Shown here in pieces: positions 43,001-53,612 of a DNA stretch of 64,000 nucleotides (within the stretch, counting starts at the first letter, position 1; each line of letters starts with the position of its first letter). The position numbers and the translations under genes were made by a program. This DNA comes from an uncultured Cytophagales bacterium. Its GTDB lineage: Bacteria > Bacteroidota > Bacteroidia > Cytophagales > Cyclobacteriaceae. Location of the stretch: assembly GCA_913057175.1 (NCBI GenBank), contig CAJXNP010000002.1, positions 62,001 through 126,000 on the forward strand, in the 5' to 3' direction. The notes beneath the pieces were generated by a model. It searched no databases. It saw only the letters and a program-made list of their open reading frames with translations, and was not told where the DNA came from.

Positions 43001-44593
43001 CGGATTACTTACCTGAGCAAATAGTTGCTTGAAATAATGTGATAAATGCTGACTTTGCTCTGACAATACTGCAAGAGGAGTATCAGCTCCCATACTCCCG
43101 ATAGGTTCCTTGCTGGTATCTACCATCGGTGTCAGGATCATTCGTAGATCCTCATAAGTAAAACCATGTGCCAGCTGTCGCTGTAAAAGAGTCTCCCTGT
43201 TTGATTTGTAAGTTGGCTTTTTTGCTTCAGGAAGGTCTTTGATGTCAAGTTTATTTTCTTTCAACCATTTACCATATGGCTTCTGATTACAAATGTCCTT
43301 TTTCAATTCCTCATCACTGATAATCCTTCCTTGCGACAGATCTGCAATAAACATTTTTCCTGGTTGCAATCTCCCCTTAAGAATAACTTTTGACTGGTCA
43401 ACTGGAAGTGCGCCGGCTTCAGAAGCCATAACCAATTTGTGATCTTCTGTCAGACAATATCTTGAAGGCCTGAGTCCATTTCTATCCAGCGTAGCCCCAA
43501 CCACATTTCCATCCGTAAAACAAATGGACGCAGGACCATCCCATGGTTCCATGATAGAAGAATAATATTGATAAAAATCCTTTTTATATTGCTCCATCAG
43601 GTCATTTTCCTGCCATGCTTCCGGGATCACCATCATCATAACCTGAGCAAGCGGTCTTCCTCCCAATACAAGGATCTCAACCATACTATCAAGATTAGCC
43701 GAGTCAGAATGCAATGGATCACATACCGGGAGAAGCTTTTCAATTTCGCTTTTCGTAAAATATGCTGACTCGAGAAGAGCTTCCTTCGAGCTCATCCAGT
43801 TTACATTACCCCTGATTGTATTGATTTCGCCATTGTGGGCAATATATTTAAAGGGTTGAGCAAGCTTCCATTTTGGAAATGTATTGGTAGAAAATCTTGA
43901 ATGAACCAGCGCTAACGCTGTCTTCATATTTTCATTCTGCAGATCTTTATAGTAAGGTTTCAGCTGATCCGTTCTGAGCTGTCCTTTGTAGGTAATTGTC
44001 TTATGAGAAAATGAAACAAAGTAAAAATCACCATTATTTCCTTCTACATTGTGCCCGACAAAATGGGTTGTGTATTTTTTCAGAACGTAGAGTTTTCTTT
44101 CAAATTCTGTGCGATCTTTTATGTTTTTGTGACGAACAAAAACCTGTTCAGTTTTTGGCTCTAACGACTTGGCTGTTAATCCGATATGTTCATTGACTGT
44201 AGGAACCTCCCGGTATCCCAATAACTCAAAACCCAATTCGTCTATATGCTTATTAAGGATCTCGCGGCATTCGTCTCTGACACTTTTATTTGACGGAAAA
44301 AAAATCTGACCAACGGCATATTTTCCGAATTCAGGTAGTTCAATACCAATTTTCTTGCATTCGGAAACAAAAAATTCATGTGGTAATTGAAACATAATAC
44401 CTGCACCATCACCTGTTTCAGGCTCACATCCGCAACCACCACGATGCTCCATGTTTTCAAGCATCTGAATGGCGTCTTCAATAATGTCATGGGATTTCTC
44501 TCCTTTTAAATGAGCGACAAATCCGATTCCACATGAGTCGTGTTCCATTGACGGAACATACAGTCCTTGGTTTATACTTTGTTTCTTTTGCAT
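40022..44593 (-). CDS. gltB: Glutamate synthase, large (alpha) subunit
   Basis: A 1523-residue enzyme. The glutaminase Ntn domain begins at Cys21 ([19 protein letters not shown]), with [19 protein letters not shown] downstream, so a 20-residue propeptide is likely removed. The FMN/2-oxoglutarate synthase domain follows in the second half: [40 protein letters not shown] (about 860-900). The 3Fe-4S cluster ligands are in [20 protein letters not shown] (about residue 1130). The C-terminal beta-helix (GXXG repeats such as [20 protein letters not shown]) ends the protein. It makes two glutamates from glutamine and 2-oxoglutarate. A 248-bp leader holds an inverted repeat (44698-44721). Confidence 0.97.
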   Translation of the reverse strand: MQKKQSINQGLYVPSMEHDSCGIGFVAHLKGEKSHDIIEDAIQMLENMEHRGGCGCEPETGDGAGIMFQLPHEFFVSECKKIGIELPEFGKYAVGQIFFPSNKSVRDECREILNKHIDELGFELLGYREVPTVNEHIGLTAKSLEPKTEQVFVRHKNIKDRTEFERKLYVLKKYTTHFVGHNVEGNNGDFYFVSFSHKTITYKGQLRTDQLKPYYKDLQNENMKTALALVHSRFSTNTFPKWKLAQPFKYIAHNGEINTIRGNVNWMSSKEALLESAYFTKSEIEKLLPVCDPLHSDSANLDSMVEILVLGGRPLAQVMMMVIPEAWQENDLMEQYKKDFYQYYSSIMEPWDGPASICFTDGNVVGATLDRNGLRPSRYCLTEDHKLVMASEAGALPVDQSKVILKGRLQPGKMFIADLSQGRIISDEELKKDICNQKPYGKWLKENKLDIKDLPEAKKPTYKSNRETLLQRQLAHGFTYEDLRMILTPMVDTSKEPIGSMGADTPLAVLSEQSQHLSHYFKQLFAQVSNPPIDPIRERLVMSLNTAFGTNKNVLDETPEHCQQIFIEHPILKNNELDKLRNIDHPNFKSKTLDITFNANGKKGALEEAINTLCFKAENAVKYGVNVLILSDRKMSKTRAAIPSLLAVGAVHHHLIRQRLRVRSGIVVEAGDVKETHHYATLLGFGASAVNPYLTFETLVELKEKDVFQQKLSDDEIFDNYIHAINYGLLKIFSKMGISTVQSYQGAQIFEILGLNKRVVNKCFFRTVSRIGGIGFDGIAKETLIRHKIAFPDKSQVNQRLEVGGVYQWKRRGEYHLFNPETIHLLQQSTRRNDYQLYKKYAEKVNNQTQKAATLRGLLEFNSKKRKPIPIEEVEPKENIFKRFATGAMSFGSISYEAHSTLAIAMNRIGGKSNSGEGGEDEIRFKPKPNGDWERSAIKQVASGRFGVTSYYLTNAIELQIKMAQGAKPGEGGQLPGHKVDDWIGRVRHSTPGVGLISPPPHHDIYSIEDLAQLIHDLKNANREARINVKLVAEAGVGTIAAGVAKAKADVVLISGHDGGTGASPISSIRHAGLPWELGLSETHQTLVKNNLRDRIVVQTDGQMKTGKDLAVAALLGAEEWGVATAALVVEGCIMMRKCHMNTCPVGVATQNKELRKLFTGKPEHVVNLFTFLAEDLREIMASLGFRSIEEMIGQVDALKVREDLEHWKLKSLDLSKILYKEPVNKGYGLYCVKEQDHALEFALDWQILEAAKPAIENGTPIKAEFDIINTNRSVGTITSNEISKIYDGDGLPPGTIHIKLRGSAGQSFSAFGAKGLKFELEGEANDYFGKGLSGAELVIYPDREAKFDPKDHIIIGNVAFYGATSGEAYIRGQAGERFCVRNSGVQAVVEGVGDHGCEYMTGGIAVILGKTGRNFAAGMSGGVAYVYDPEKEFHDYCNMELVDFDAMDEEDEQTLKSMIEKHLDYTGSDVAKGILDNWKKSLNSFVKVMPRDYKRVLLQKKEEEEKVLQQESDFKERLKEAI

Positions 44594-44697
44594 CTAATAA
44601 GAAATTTAAAATCAACAAGCGAATTATTCGCGATGGGATTTACTCCCCAATTCTAATCTTAACAGGTTGTTTAACAACCACCTTTGGCAAATTTCGT

Positions 44698-44721
44698 GAG
44701 GCTCTGTTACTTTTGAGCCTC
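44698..44721. promoter_or_regulatory. Inverted repeat in the gltB upstream region
   Basis: GAGGCTC (44698-44704) pairs with GAGCCTC (44715-44721), 10-nt loop. No T-run follows on either strand, so it may be an operator or leader structure for gltB; role unproven. Confidence 0.35.
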
Positions 44722-44841
44722 TAAAATTATTAAAAAAAACTAAATTTTCTTGCGATGAACGCAAAAAAATTAGCAAAACGTTGCTACAAAACATCGATTC
44801 ACACTTAATAAATACGAATATTCATACTTTAAGATGTTTTT

Positions 44842-46041
44842 TTAATAATTCACATTTACACTCATTTCTTCGAGTGTTTTGCCGACAATCTCAATAATCC
44901 GATCAATTTCAGTTTTTGATATGATCAATGGTGGTGCAAATCTTACTACATTTCCCGCTGTGCAGCTCACCAATAATTTATTTTTCAACAGGTTCTTGAC
45001 CAATTCCCCACATGAGAAATTCAATTCAAGACCAATCAACAACCCTACCCCCCTTATTTCTTTTACTGCGGGGTTGTTTCCAAAACTTTCTTTCAACTGC
45101 GTGATAAAATAATCGCCCATATTAATGGCATTATCAATCAGTTGTTCATTTTCTATAGTATTTAAAGTAGCAAAAGCTGCAGCACACGCTAAAGGATTTC
45201 CTCCAAATGTGGTACTATGATTTCCGGGCTTAAAGCTTTTTGAGATATTTTCCTTAGCCATAACAGCTCCGATTGGAAAACCTCCAGCCAGACCTTTTGC
45301 CAGGGTTATGATATCCGGCTTGACTTGATAATGTTGAAAACCAAACCAGCTTCCCGTTCTGCCTATTCCGGTTTGAATTTCATCAGCTATTAATAAAACA
45401 TTATTTCTTTGACAGATGTTGCCTAACTTTTCAACAAAATCATGATTTGCAGGATTTACCCCTCCTTCTCCTTGAATGAATTCAATGAATACAGCTATAT
45501 CATTTTCACTAATCTTGTCAAGCGCACTCAAATCATTGAATGGCAGCATTTCAAACCCTCCAGGCATTGGTTCAAAGCCTTCCTGATACATTTTTTTGCC
45601 CATTGCCACCGTAGCGAGAGACCGGCCATGAAAACATCCGGTAAAAGAATAGATATTTCCGGTCTTACCATGTTCGTGCGCATATTTTCTTGCCAGCTTA
45701 ATTGCTCCCTCATTTGCTTCTACACCGGAATTGCAAAAAAACACCCTATCGATCGTTGAAACTTTATTCAATTTCTCCGCCAGCTGGCTTTGAGGAAGGT
45801 TGTAATAAAAGTTGGAAATGTGCATTAAAGTGGCTGCCTGCTCCTGAATAGCTTTCACCAAAGATGGATGACAGTGCCCTAAACTATTTACGGCAATGCC
45901 TGCCAAAGCATCCAAATACTCGTTCCCATTGTCATCATACAACTTACAACCCTTACCATTGATAAAGGTAACAGGGTATCTGTTATGCATTTGGAAGTAG
46001 TAGTCGTTATAAAGTTCTTTTGCGTCTTGGCTCTGTGTCAT
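44842..46041 (-). CDS. argD: Acetylornithine / ornithine-type aminotransferase (class III)
   Basis: The 399-residue form from MTQSQDAKELYNDYYF is preferred; an in-frame start 18 codons upstream is aromatic-rich and not family-like. Class III aminotransferase features: EYLDALAGIAVNSLGHCHPS (about 42), CNSGVEANEGAIKLARKYAH (about 103), SFTGCFHGRSLATVAMGKKM (about 130), the PLP-contacting aspartate in LLIADEIQTGIGRTGSWFGF (about 210), and the PLP lysine in IITLAKGLAGGFPIGAVMAK (about 244). It transfers the delta-amino group of acetylornithine or ornithine to 2-oxoglutarate. ArgD and RocD-type enzymes are close; the long similarity to ArgD suggests arginine synthesis. A leader hairpin and -7 element lie upstream. 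Confidence 0.85.
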   Translation of the reverse strand: MTQSQDAKELYNDYYFQMHNRYPVTFINGKGCKLYDDNGNEYLDALAGIAVNSLGHCHPSLVKAIQEQAATLMHISNFYYNLPQSQLAEKLNKVSTIDRVFFCNSGVEANEGAIKLARKYAHEHGKTGNIYSFTGCFHGRSLATVAMGKKMYQEGFEPMPGGFEMLPFNDLSALDKISENDIAVFIEFIQGEGGVNPANHDFVEKLGNICQRNNVLLIADEIQTGIGRTGSWFGFQHYQVKPDIITLAKGLAGGFPIGAVMAKENISKSFKPGNHSTTFGGNPLACAAAFATLNTIENEQLIDNAINMGDYFITQLKESFGNNPAVKEIRGVGLLIGLELNFSCGELVKNLLKNKLLVSCTAGNVVRFAPPLIISKTEIDRIIEIVGKTLEEMSVNVNY

Positions 46042-46102
46042 GTTCTGGAATTTAAGATTTTTTAAGGTCTGAAAAAAGAAAATTTGGACAATCACAGACG
46101 CC

Positions 46103-46120
46103 TCCAGAATTGTTTCTGGA
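46103..46120 (-). promoter_or_regulatory. Short hairpin in the argD leader
   Basis: TCCAGAA (46103-46109) pairs with TTCTGGA (46114-46120), 4-nt loop, within the expected argD 5-prime leader. No T-run; it may be an operator or RNA structure. Confidence 0.35.
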
Positions 46121-46181
46121 AAAATAATTTTTTGTAGAATATATTATTGAACAACCTCATAAATGCGTAAAAAATGGGCTG

Positions 46182-46189
46182 CAAATGTA
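46182..46189 (-). promoter_or_regulatory. -7 promoter element of argD
   Basis: Minus-strand TACATTTG fits TAnnTTTG. The expected leader is about 130 nt, and no clear -33 box is visible. Confidence 0.5.
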
Positions 46190-46209
46190 AGAAAAATATA
46201 CGGAATTAA

Positions 46210-48611
<2,402 letters not shown>

Positions 48612-48638
48612 TTAATTAACATTTCGTGATGCTTAATA

Positions 48639-48694
48639 TTTCTTCTTCACAAAATATTACCGTTACATACAATAAAAATATTCTGAAGAAGAAA
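48639..48694 (-). promoter_or_regulatory. Inverted repeat in the metY leader (possible expression platform)
   Basis: TTTCTTCTTCA (48639-48649) is the exact reverse complement of TGAAGAAGAAA (48684-48694). No T-run follows the stem on the minus strand, so it is not a standard terminator. The stretch AACTTCTT near 48740 could compete for the GAAGAAG arm, giving an alternative fold. Confidence 0.45.
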
Positions 48695-48766
48695 AAATTA
48701 GTAGTAAGCCTGTTTTTGGGAATAACCTTGGAATAAGAAGTTTTTGATGCGCTCATGGTAAATCAA

Positions 48767-48870
48767 TTTATATTTTCTGCCATAGGCAGATCAGGAATTA
48801 GCACCATCTCCACTACTTTGGAAGGTTGCTAGAGCTTCATAGAGCCTGTCTCTCCACTCTTCTTTATAAA
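48767..48870 (-). promoter_or_regulatory. SAM-I (S-box) riboswitch controlling metY-metX
   Basis: Minus strand holds the S-box signature in order: GTGGAGAGACAGGCTCTATG, GAAGCTCTAGCAACC and ATGGTGCTAATTCCTG. The closing P1 stem is TTTATA (48870 to 48865) with TATAAA (48772 to 48767). A P4 hairpin TCTGCC-TAT-GGCAGA precedes the 3-prime P1 arm. S-adenosylmethionine binding to this RNA turns off methionine genes; here it sits 183 nt upstream of the metY start. The motif order and sequence are distinctive, although I have not run a covariance model. Confidence 0.92.
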
Positions 48871-48890
48871 TCAATTATTTTCTAATTGAC

Positions 48891-48930
48891 TTGTAAATAC
48901 AATGATACATTTACGACAATTGATTTACAA
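48891..48930 (-). promoter_or_regulatory. Probable metY promoter within an inverted repeat
   Basis: Minus-strand TATCATTG (48907 to 48900) is one base off TAnnTTTG, with TTG 20 bases upstream (48930 to 48928). It lies between TTGTAAAT (48891-48898) and ATTTACAA (48923-48930), an exact 8-bp inverted repeat that could be an operator. Confidence 0.45.
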
Positions 48931-48998
48931 GGTTTAAAGTATAATATTTAATTTTTTGGAAGCGACAAATGTTAAATTGAGGCTTTCAAATATTGCCT

Positions 48999-50006
48999 TT
49001 ACGACAACTCGCTACCTGCTTTAATCAAAAGATCCTTTGTTGCCTGAATTCCCTCATAAGCATCGGTCGGACCTTCGAATTCTATGCCAATATAACCGGT
49101 GAAATTTGCATCCTTCACAATCTTCAGCAATCTCCTGAAATCTATTTCCGGCTCGTCACCATTTTCATCGAACTTATTGGCCTTTGCACTTACACCTTTG
49201 GCGTAGGGCATCAGTTCTTTTGTCCCTTTATACCGATCGTATTCTTCAAGACAGATAGGTTCGTCATTTTCATTCCTACCTCTTTCTATACAAAAGTTTC
49301 CAAAATCCGGAAGCGTACCGCACATATCTTTACCAACTTGTGCAATAACTCCCGAAAGCCATTGCCCGTTTGAAGAATATCCTCCGTGATTCTCAACAAT
49401 AATCGAGACACCATGCTGTTCACCGAATTCTGTCAACTTACCTAACCCCTCTACAGCAGCCTGAGCAACTTCTTCCGCCGTTCCGGTTGATGAATGTGCA
49501 TTGACCCTGATTGAATGGCAGCCGAGAAACTTTGCAGCTTCCACCCACTTATAATGATTTTCTATTGCTTCGTTTCTTTTTGCCGCATCTAATTCCGCTA
49601 GTCCGCCCTCCCGATCGATCATGATCAGAACATTGGTCATGCCCAGGTCATCAGTCCTTTTTTTCATTTCACCCAAGTAATCCATATCCTTTGCTTTATC
49701 AGCGAAAAACTGATTAACATATTCAACTGCATGGATATCAAACCTGTCTTTCGCAGTTTGTGCAAAATTAAGATTGTCCAACTCTCCAGCTCTTAGCTGC
49801 CTGTTCAATGACCATTGAGCCAGTGAAATATCAAAAAATAATTCTTTAGATGTCTTGATTGCTGAACTTTCTTCATTTACCGTAGATTCATCCTTTTTTG
49901 GTTTGGATGAACAACCTATCATCGGAACAGCAAATGTGCTGGCAAATCCAAGACTCAATGCTGTTTGTCCAGCAGTTTTAATAAATTTTCTTCTGTTATT
50001 ACTCAT
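48999..50006 (-). CDS. Tat-exported TIM-barrel lipoprotein (sugar phosphate isomerase/epimerase family)
   Basis: A 335-residue protein. The N-terminus has a twin-arginine signal (NNRRKFIKTAGQTALSLGFA) ending in a lipobox (PMIGC, Cys at about 32), so it should be exported folded and lipid-anchored. The mature domain is a xylose-isomerase-like TIM barrel: FDISLAQWSLNRQLRAGELD, IMIDREGGLAELDAAKRNEA, HGVSIIVENHGGYSSNGQWL (about 209), GTLPDFGNFCIERGRNEND (metal-site region), YAKGVSAKANKFDENGDEPE and FTGYIGIEFEGPTDAYEGIQ. Such enzymes act on sugars or inositols with a divalent metal; the substrate is unknown. It is common in Bacteroidota and divergent from the acyltransferase-like gene. Confidence 0.86.
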   Translation of the reverse strand: MSNNRRKFIKTAGQTALSLGFASTFAVPMIGCSSKPKKDESTVNEESSAIKTSKELFFDISLAQWSLNRQLRAGELDNLNFAQTAKDRFDIHAVEYVNQFFADKAKDMDYLGEMKKRTDDLGMTNVLIMIDREGGLAELDAAKRNEAIENHYKWVEAAKFLGCHSIRVNAHSSTGTAEEVAQAAVEGLGKLTEFGEQHGVSIIVENHGGYSSNGQWLSGVIAQVGKDMCGTLPDFGNFCIERGRNENDEPICLEEYDRYKGTKELMPYAKGVSAKANKFDENGDEPEIDFRRLLKIVKDANFTGYIGIEFEGPTDAYEGIQATKDLLIKAGSELS

Positions 50007-50055
50007 AGTTGAAATGTTTAAGTGCTGTAATCTACTAAAATTTTACGCTTTGCCA

Positions 50056-50063
50056 TATATTTG
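50056..50063 (+). promoter_or_regulatory. -7 promoter element of the acyltransferase-like gene
   Basis: TATATTTG matches TAnnTTTG exactly; the expected leader is about 43 nt. A TTTG directly before it (50049-50052) is too close to be the -33 box. Confidence 0.55.
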
Positions 50064-50112
50064 CCACCCCAAGTCAAAAATTGATTTAGGATAAAGAAAA
50101 ATAATTTAAAAA

Positions 50113-51282
50113 ATGCAGCTAGTAGAAGTCACTGATCCGAAACGGGCAAAGGAATTTGTAAAATTTCCAGTTGAGCTTTATAAAAATGAGGAAAGCTGGA
50201 TCCGGCCCCTGGATAAAGATATCGAAGGCGTTTTTCATAGTAAAACCAATAAGACTCTTCGTCATGGCGAATGCATTCGATGGATACTAAAAGATGAATC
50301 AGGGAAAACGATTGGACGAGTAGCGGCATTTATCAATAAAAAAACAGTCAATAAAAATAATGATCAACCAACTGGTGGAATGGGCTTTTTTGATTGCATT
50401 GATGATCAAAAAGCTGCCTTCATGCTTTTTAACGCATGTAAAAGCTGGTTGACAGAAAGAGGTATGGAGGCAATGGATGGCCCTGTCAATTTTGGTGACC
50501 GCGATAAATGGTGGGGGCTTTTGGTAGATGGATATGACAAAGAGCCCAATTATACCTGCAATTATAATTTTCCTTACTATCAAAAATTCTTTGAGGACTA
50601 TGGGTTTAAATTATACTTCAAGCAGTTAACATATGCACGAATTACACGCGATCCACTTTCACCAAAGTTGAAAGAAAAGGCCGATAAAGTGGCTGCCGAC
50701 CCCCGATATTCGTTTCGGCATATGAAATTGAAAGAATTGGATAAATACACCGAATACTTTCGCGAGGCATATAACCTGGCCTGGGGTGGACATAAAGGTG
50801 TGGCACAACTATCTTCACTTCAGGCAAAGGCAATTATGAAACAATTAAAACCTTTGATCGATGAGAAGATCATGTGGTTTGGGTTTTACGATGAAAAGCC
50901 CATTGCAATTTTTATCATGTTACCGGAAGTAAATCAGATCTTTAAGTATGTGAATGGGAAAATGGATCTAATTGGAAAATTAAAATTCATGTACCACAAG
51001 TGGTCCAAGTCTTGCAATAAAATGATCGGATTGGTCTTTGGAGTAGTCCCTGCCCACCAGGGAAAAGGTGTCGATGGAGCCATTATCGAAGCTGCCAGGG
51101 TTATGGTCCAGGATGATTACCACAGGTATAAATATCTCGAAATGAACTGGATCGGTGACTTTAATCCTAAAATGATCAATGTAGTCGAGCAGGTTGGCGG
51201 ATATGTTTCAAAAGTGCATCACACCTACCGGTTGCTTTTCGATCCGACTAAAGAATTTCATCGGCATCCGATTTTAAGGTGA
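50113..51282 (+). CDS. GNAT-like acyl-CoA N-acyltransferase-fold protein
   Basis: A 389-residue cytoplasmic protein. The first 120 residues contain WIRPLDKDIEGVFHSKTNKT and ESGKTIGRVAAFINKKTVNK, with a beta pattern like the GNAT acceptor half; GMGFFDCIDDQKAAFMLFNA and MEAMDGPVNFGDRDKWWGLL follow. The second half has the GNAT-like core: IAIFIMLPEVNQIFKYVNG, then VFGVVPAHQGKGVDGAIIEA (about residues 312-331), close to the R/Q-x-x-G-x-G/A acetyl-CoA loop. A final strand is KYLEMNWIGDFNPKMINVVE. Such long Bacteroidota proteins have no proven substrate. It is expressed from its own promoter, divergent from the TIM-barrel lipoprotein gene. Confidence 0.72.
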   Translation: MQLVEVTDPKRAKEFVKFPVELYKNEESWIRPLDKDIEGVFHSKTNKTLRHGECIRWILKDESGKTIGRVAAFINKKTVNKNNDQPTGGMGFFDCIDDQKAAFMLFNACKSWLTERGMEAMDGPVNFGDRDKWWGLLVDGYDKEPNYTCNYNFPYYQKFFEDYGFKLYFKQLTYARITRDPLSPKLKEKADKVAADPRYSFRHMKLKELDKYTEYFREAYNLAWGGHKGVAQLSSLQAKAIMKQLKPLIDEKIMWFGFYDEKPIAIFIMLPEVNQIFKYVNGKMDLIGKLKFMYHKWSKSCNKMIGLVFGVVPAHQGKGVDGAIIEAARVMVQDDYHRYKYLEMNWIGDFNPKMINVVEQVGGYVSKVHHTYRLLFDPTKEFHRHPILR

Positions 51283-51323
51283 GGGCTGGTTGTCGAGTTG
51301 TTGGTTGAGGGTAACGGGTTGAC

Positions 51324-51386
51324 AAGTAAACGGTGAACAGTGAAAAACAGTATGTCCATTTGTTCTGTTTACTTTTCACTGTTCAC
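51324..51386. repeat. Nested inverted repeats between convergent genes
   Basis: GTGAACAGTGAAAA (51333-51346) is the exact reverse complement of TTTTCACTGTTCAC (51373-51386). Interleaved with it, AAGTAAAC (51324-51331) matches GTTTACTT (51367-51374) and AAACAG (51345-51350) matches CTGTTT (51365-51370). No T-run follows, so the role is unclear; it may act as a weak bidirectional terminator. Confidence 0.6.
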
Positions 51387-51471
51387 TCCAATTATTAATC
51401 ATTGAACCCTTCTCTGCTGCATTCTCGAATCTCAGTGCAATACCACATGACTCTCTCAGCACCACGCCCGC

Positions 51472-52539
51472 TCAGCACATCTTCACATAACTTCCCAACC
51501 ATTTCAGGTCTTTTTTATGCTTTTCCATCAGCCTGGCTACATTTTCATCCTCAACATGGCCATCGAAGTCAATGAAAAACCAATACTTAAAATTCTTGCC
51601 CCTCTTGGCTGGCCTGCTTTCAATTTTGGAAAGATTGATACCCTCATCATAAAAATCCTGAAGTAAATGTGCCAGACTACCTGGTTTGTCACTGGTTTTT
51701 GCCAAAACAGAAGTTTTGTCCTCACCGCTTCCAATGTTTTTAATATCTTTTGAAATGATCAAAAAGCGGGTAAAATTATCCTCCGAATCTTCAACGTTGT
51801 CAAACAGAATCGGAAGATTATTCAACCTGGCTGCAATGTGCGGGCAAAGCGCCGCAGTTCCATCTTCCTCCATAGCAAGTTTAGCAGCTTTTGAGGTGGA
51901 ATTAACGGGAATCAATTCAACTCTATTCCCATTAAAAGATTCCTTCAAAAACTTCCTACATTGTTTAAATGCGATGTCTTTTGAGTAAACCTTGTTAATA
52001 TTTGCAATACTATCTTCCCGCGTTCCAAATGCAAAATGTATTGAGAATGCTATTTCAGCTACGATTTTCAAATCAGTTCGGCCGAGCAAATCGATTGTTT
52101 CTGCCACAATTCCTTCCTGGTTATTTTCAATGGGGATGACACCAAACCGAACCCTTCCTGTATCAACTGCTTCAAAAACAGAATCTATTGAACCCAATGG
52201 CATATATTCACTCATCGCTCCAAATCGACTTTCCGCTGCCTGGTGCGTGAAAGATCCTTCAGGACCTAGGTATGCAATTCTTTCCGGTAATTCCAGGTTC
52301 CGGCTAATTGCAAATATTTCCAGGAAAATGGCCTCAATAGCAGGACGTTTTAACAATCCCTTACTTTGCGCCGTAAGTCGGTCTATGATATCTTTTTCCC
52401 GTTCAGGACGATAAATTACTGTCTTTGTCGACCGCTTCAGATCGCCTATCTTTTTTACTACTTCCATTCTTTTATTTAGAATTTCAAGCAGTTGATTATC
52501 GTAACTATCTATTTCCTTTCTTAATTTTTCTAAATCCAC
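51472..52539 (-). CDS. pheA: Bifunctional chorismate mutase / prephenate dehydratase
   Basis: A 355-residue fusion. Residues about 1-85 are an AroQ chorismate mutase (MDLEKLRKEIDSYDNQLLEI, LNKRMEVVKKIGDLKRSTKT). About 90-275 is prephenate dehydratase: RIAYLGPEGSFTHQAAESRF, GVIPIENNQEGIVAETIDLL (about 157), then NFTRFLIISKDIKNIGSGED. The C-terminal ACT domain (about 278-355) has KPGSLAHLLQDFYDEGINLS and ESRPAKRGKNFKYWFFIDFD; the ESRP motif is the phenylalanine-binding site, so feedback inhibition is likely. It makes phenylpyruvate for phenylalanine. A consensus promoter lies at 52574-52604. Confidence 0.96.
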   Translation of the reverse strand: MDLEKLRKEIDSYDNQLLEILNKRMEVVKKIGDLKRSTKTVIYRPEREKDIIDRLTAQSKGLLKRPAIEAIFLEIFAISRNLELPERIAYLGPEGSFTHQAAESRFGAMSEYMPLGSIDSVFEAVDTGRVRFGVIPIENNQEGIVAETIDLLGRTDLKIVAEIAFSIHFAFGTREDSIANINKVYSKDIAFKQCRKFLKESFNGNRVELIPVNSTSKAAKLAMEEDGTAALCPHIAARLNNLPILFDNVEDSEDNFTRFLIISKDIKNIGSGEDKTSVLAKTSDKPGSLAHLLQDFYDEGINLSKIESRPAKRGKNFKYWFFIDFDGHVEDENVARLMEKHKKDLKWLGSYVKMC

Positions 52540-52874
52540 AGGTTAAAAATTGTTTTGCAATAACAACATTGGGCAAAAGTATCCAAAATTCAAGTATTTA
52601 CAAATGAGACAGTTATACTTAATTTGATAGCCAAACATAATGATTATTAAAAGAATCTGTTAAAATTCCCATTTTCAGACCAAAATTGCTCTATTATATA
52701 AGCGCTCTTGGGATTTTTGATTGTAATGGCAAGGATAAATGCTAATATTTCGTTAAATCACATAGTTGCTTCCTTCCACAGATGGATATTTGAGTTTGGG
52801 ATCAGAACTTCTCATTATCCATTGCCCCCGGCGGGAATAATTCTAAGGATTCATCATCATTAATGAAATAATAA
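52540..52874. other. Divergent promoter region between pheA and a histidine kinase
   Basis: 335 bp. It contains a near-perfect pheA promoter (52574-52604) and otherwise no recognised signal; no gene on either strand. Confidence 0.5.
52574..52604 (-). promoter_or_regulatory. Consensus promoter of pheA
   Basis: On the minus strand, TTTG (52604 to 52601), 19 bases, then TACTTTTG (52581 to 52574). Both boxes match TTTG-N19-21-TAnnTTTG. The expected leader is about 28 nt. Confidence 0.75.
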
Positions 52875-53612
52875 ATGGCTACCACTACTTCGGATGACAT
52901 CAAAAAACTTGAGAATCAATTACTAGAATTGCAAAAGGAAAACAACGGTCTTCTTAAAATTATTTCACACGACATCCGGTCTCCTTTCAATAAAATCCAC
53001 GCTTTTATTCAGCTAATGAAAATGGAGGAGGATAATCTCAATACCAACCAGCTCGAATACCTGGACAATATGCATATCGCAGTGATGAGCGGTTTGGAAC
53101 TGGTGAGAAACATGCATGACGTCAAAGTGGTTGAGGATGACAAAATGGACATTAAAAAGGAGCAGTGTGACCTCAATCTGATCATAACGAAAGCAATTCA
53201 AAATTTTGACCCATTGGCTGAACTCAAAAACACCAGGGTTCATTTTAATTCAAATTGTAAAAATCCTCTTGTCCTGGCAGATCCATATTATTTGCAGCGA
53301 GCAATCGAAAACGTTATTTCCAACGCGGTGAAATTTACAAGCGAAAGCAAGCCCATTAATGTTGAACTGAAACTGGAAGATAAAATTTATAGTATTTCCT
53401 TTACTAATTTTGGACAGAACATTCCCATGGAAGAATTGGACCTGCTTTTCAAAAAGTTTTCAAAATTATCCCCCAAGCCGACTAAGGGAGAAGGTTCATC
53501 CGGATTAGGTCTATTTCTGACCCATAAATTTCTGGAGAAAATGGATGGTGAAATATTTTACCAAAACCAGGAAAAAGGAATGACCACTTTTGTCATCCAA
53601 TTACCATCCTAG
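52875..53612 (+). CDS. Soluble sensor histidine kinase without an input domain
   Basis: A 245-residue protein. A short coiled N-terminus (SDDIKKLENQLLELQKENNG) leads into the HisKA region with His32 in IISHDIRSPFNKIHAFIQLM. The HATPase domain follows: YYLQRAIENVISNAVKFTSE (N box, about residue 135-154), then VELKLEDKIYSISFTNFGQN and the G boxes in FSKLSPKPTKGEGSSGLGLF (about 200). No membrane segment and no PAS, GAF or receiver domain is present, so input must come from a partner. No response regulator is adjacent. Its stop lies directly before the stop of the converging PIG-L gene at 53613. Confidence 0.9.
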   Translation: MATTTSDDIKKLENQLLELQKENNGLLKIISHDIRSPFNKIHAFIQLMKMEEDNLNTNQLEYLDNMHIAVMSGLELVRNMHDVKVVEDDKMDIKKEQCDLNLIITKAIQNFDPLAELKNTRVHFNSNCKNPLVLADPYYLQRAIENVISNAVKFTSESKPINVELKLEDKIYSISFTNFGQNIPMEELDLLFKKFSKLSPKPTKGEGSSGLGLFLTHKFLEKMDGEIFYQNQEKGMTTFVIQLPS

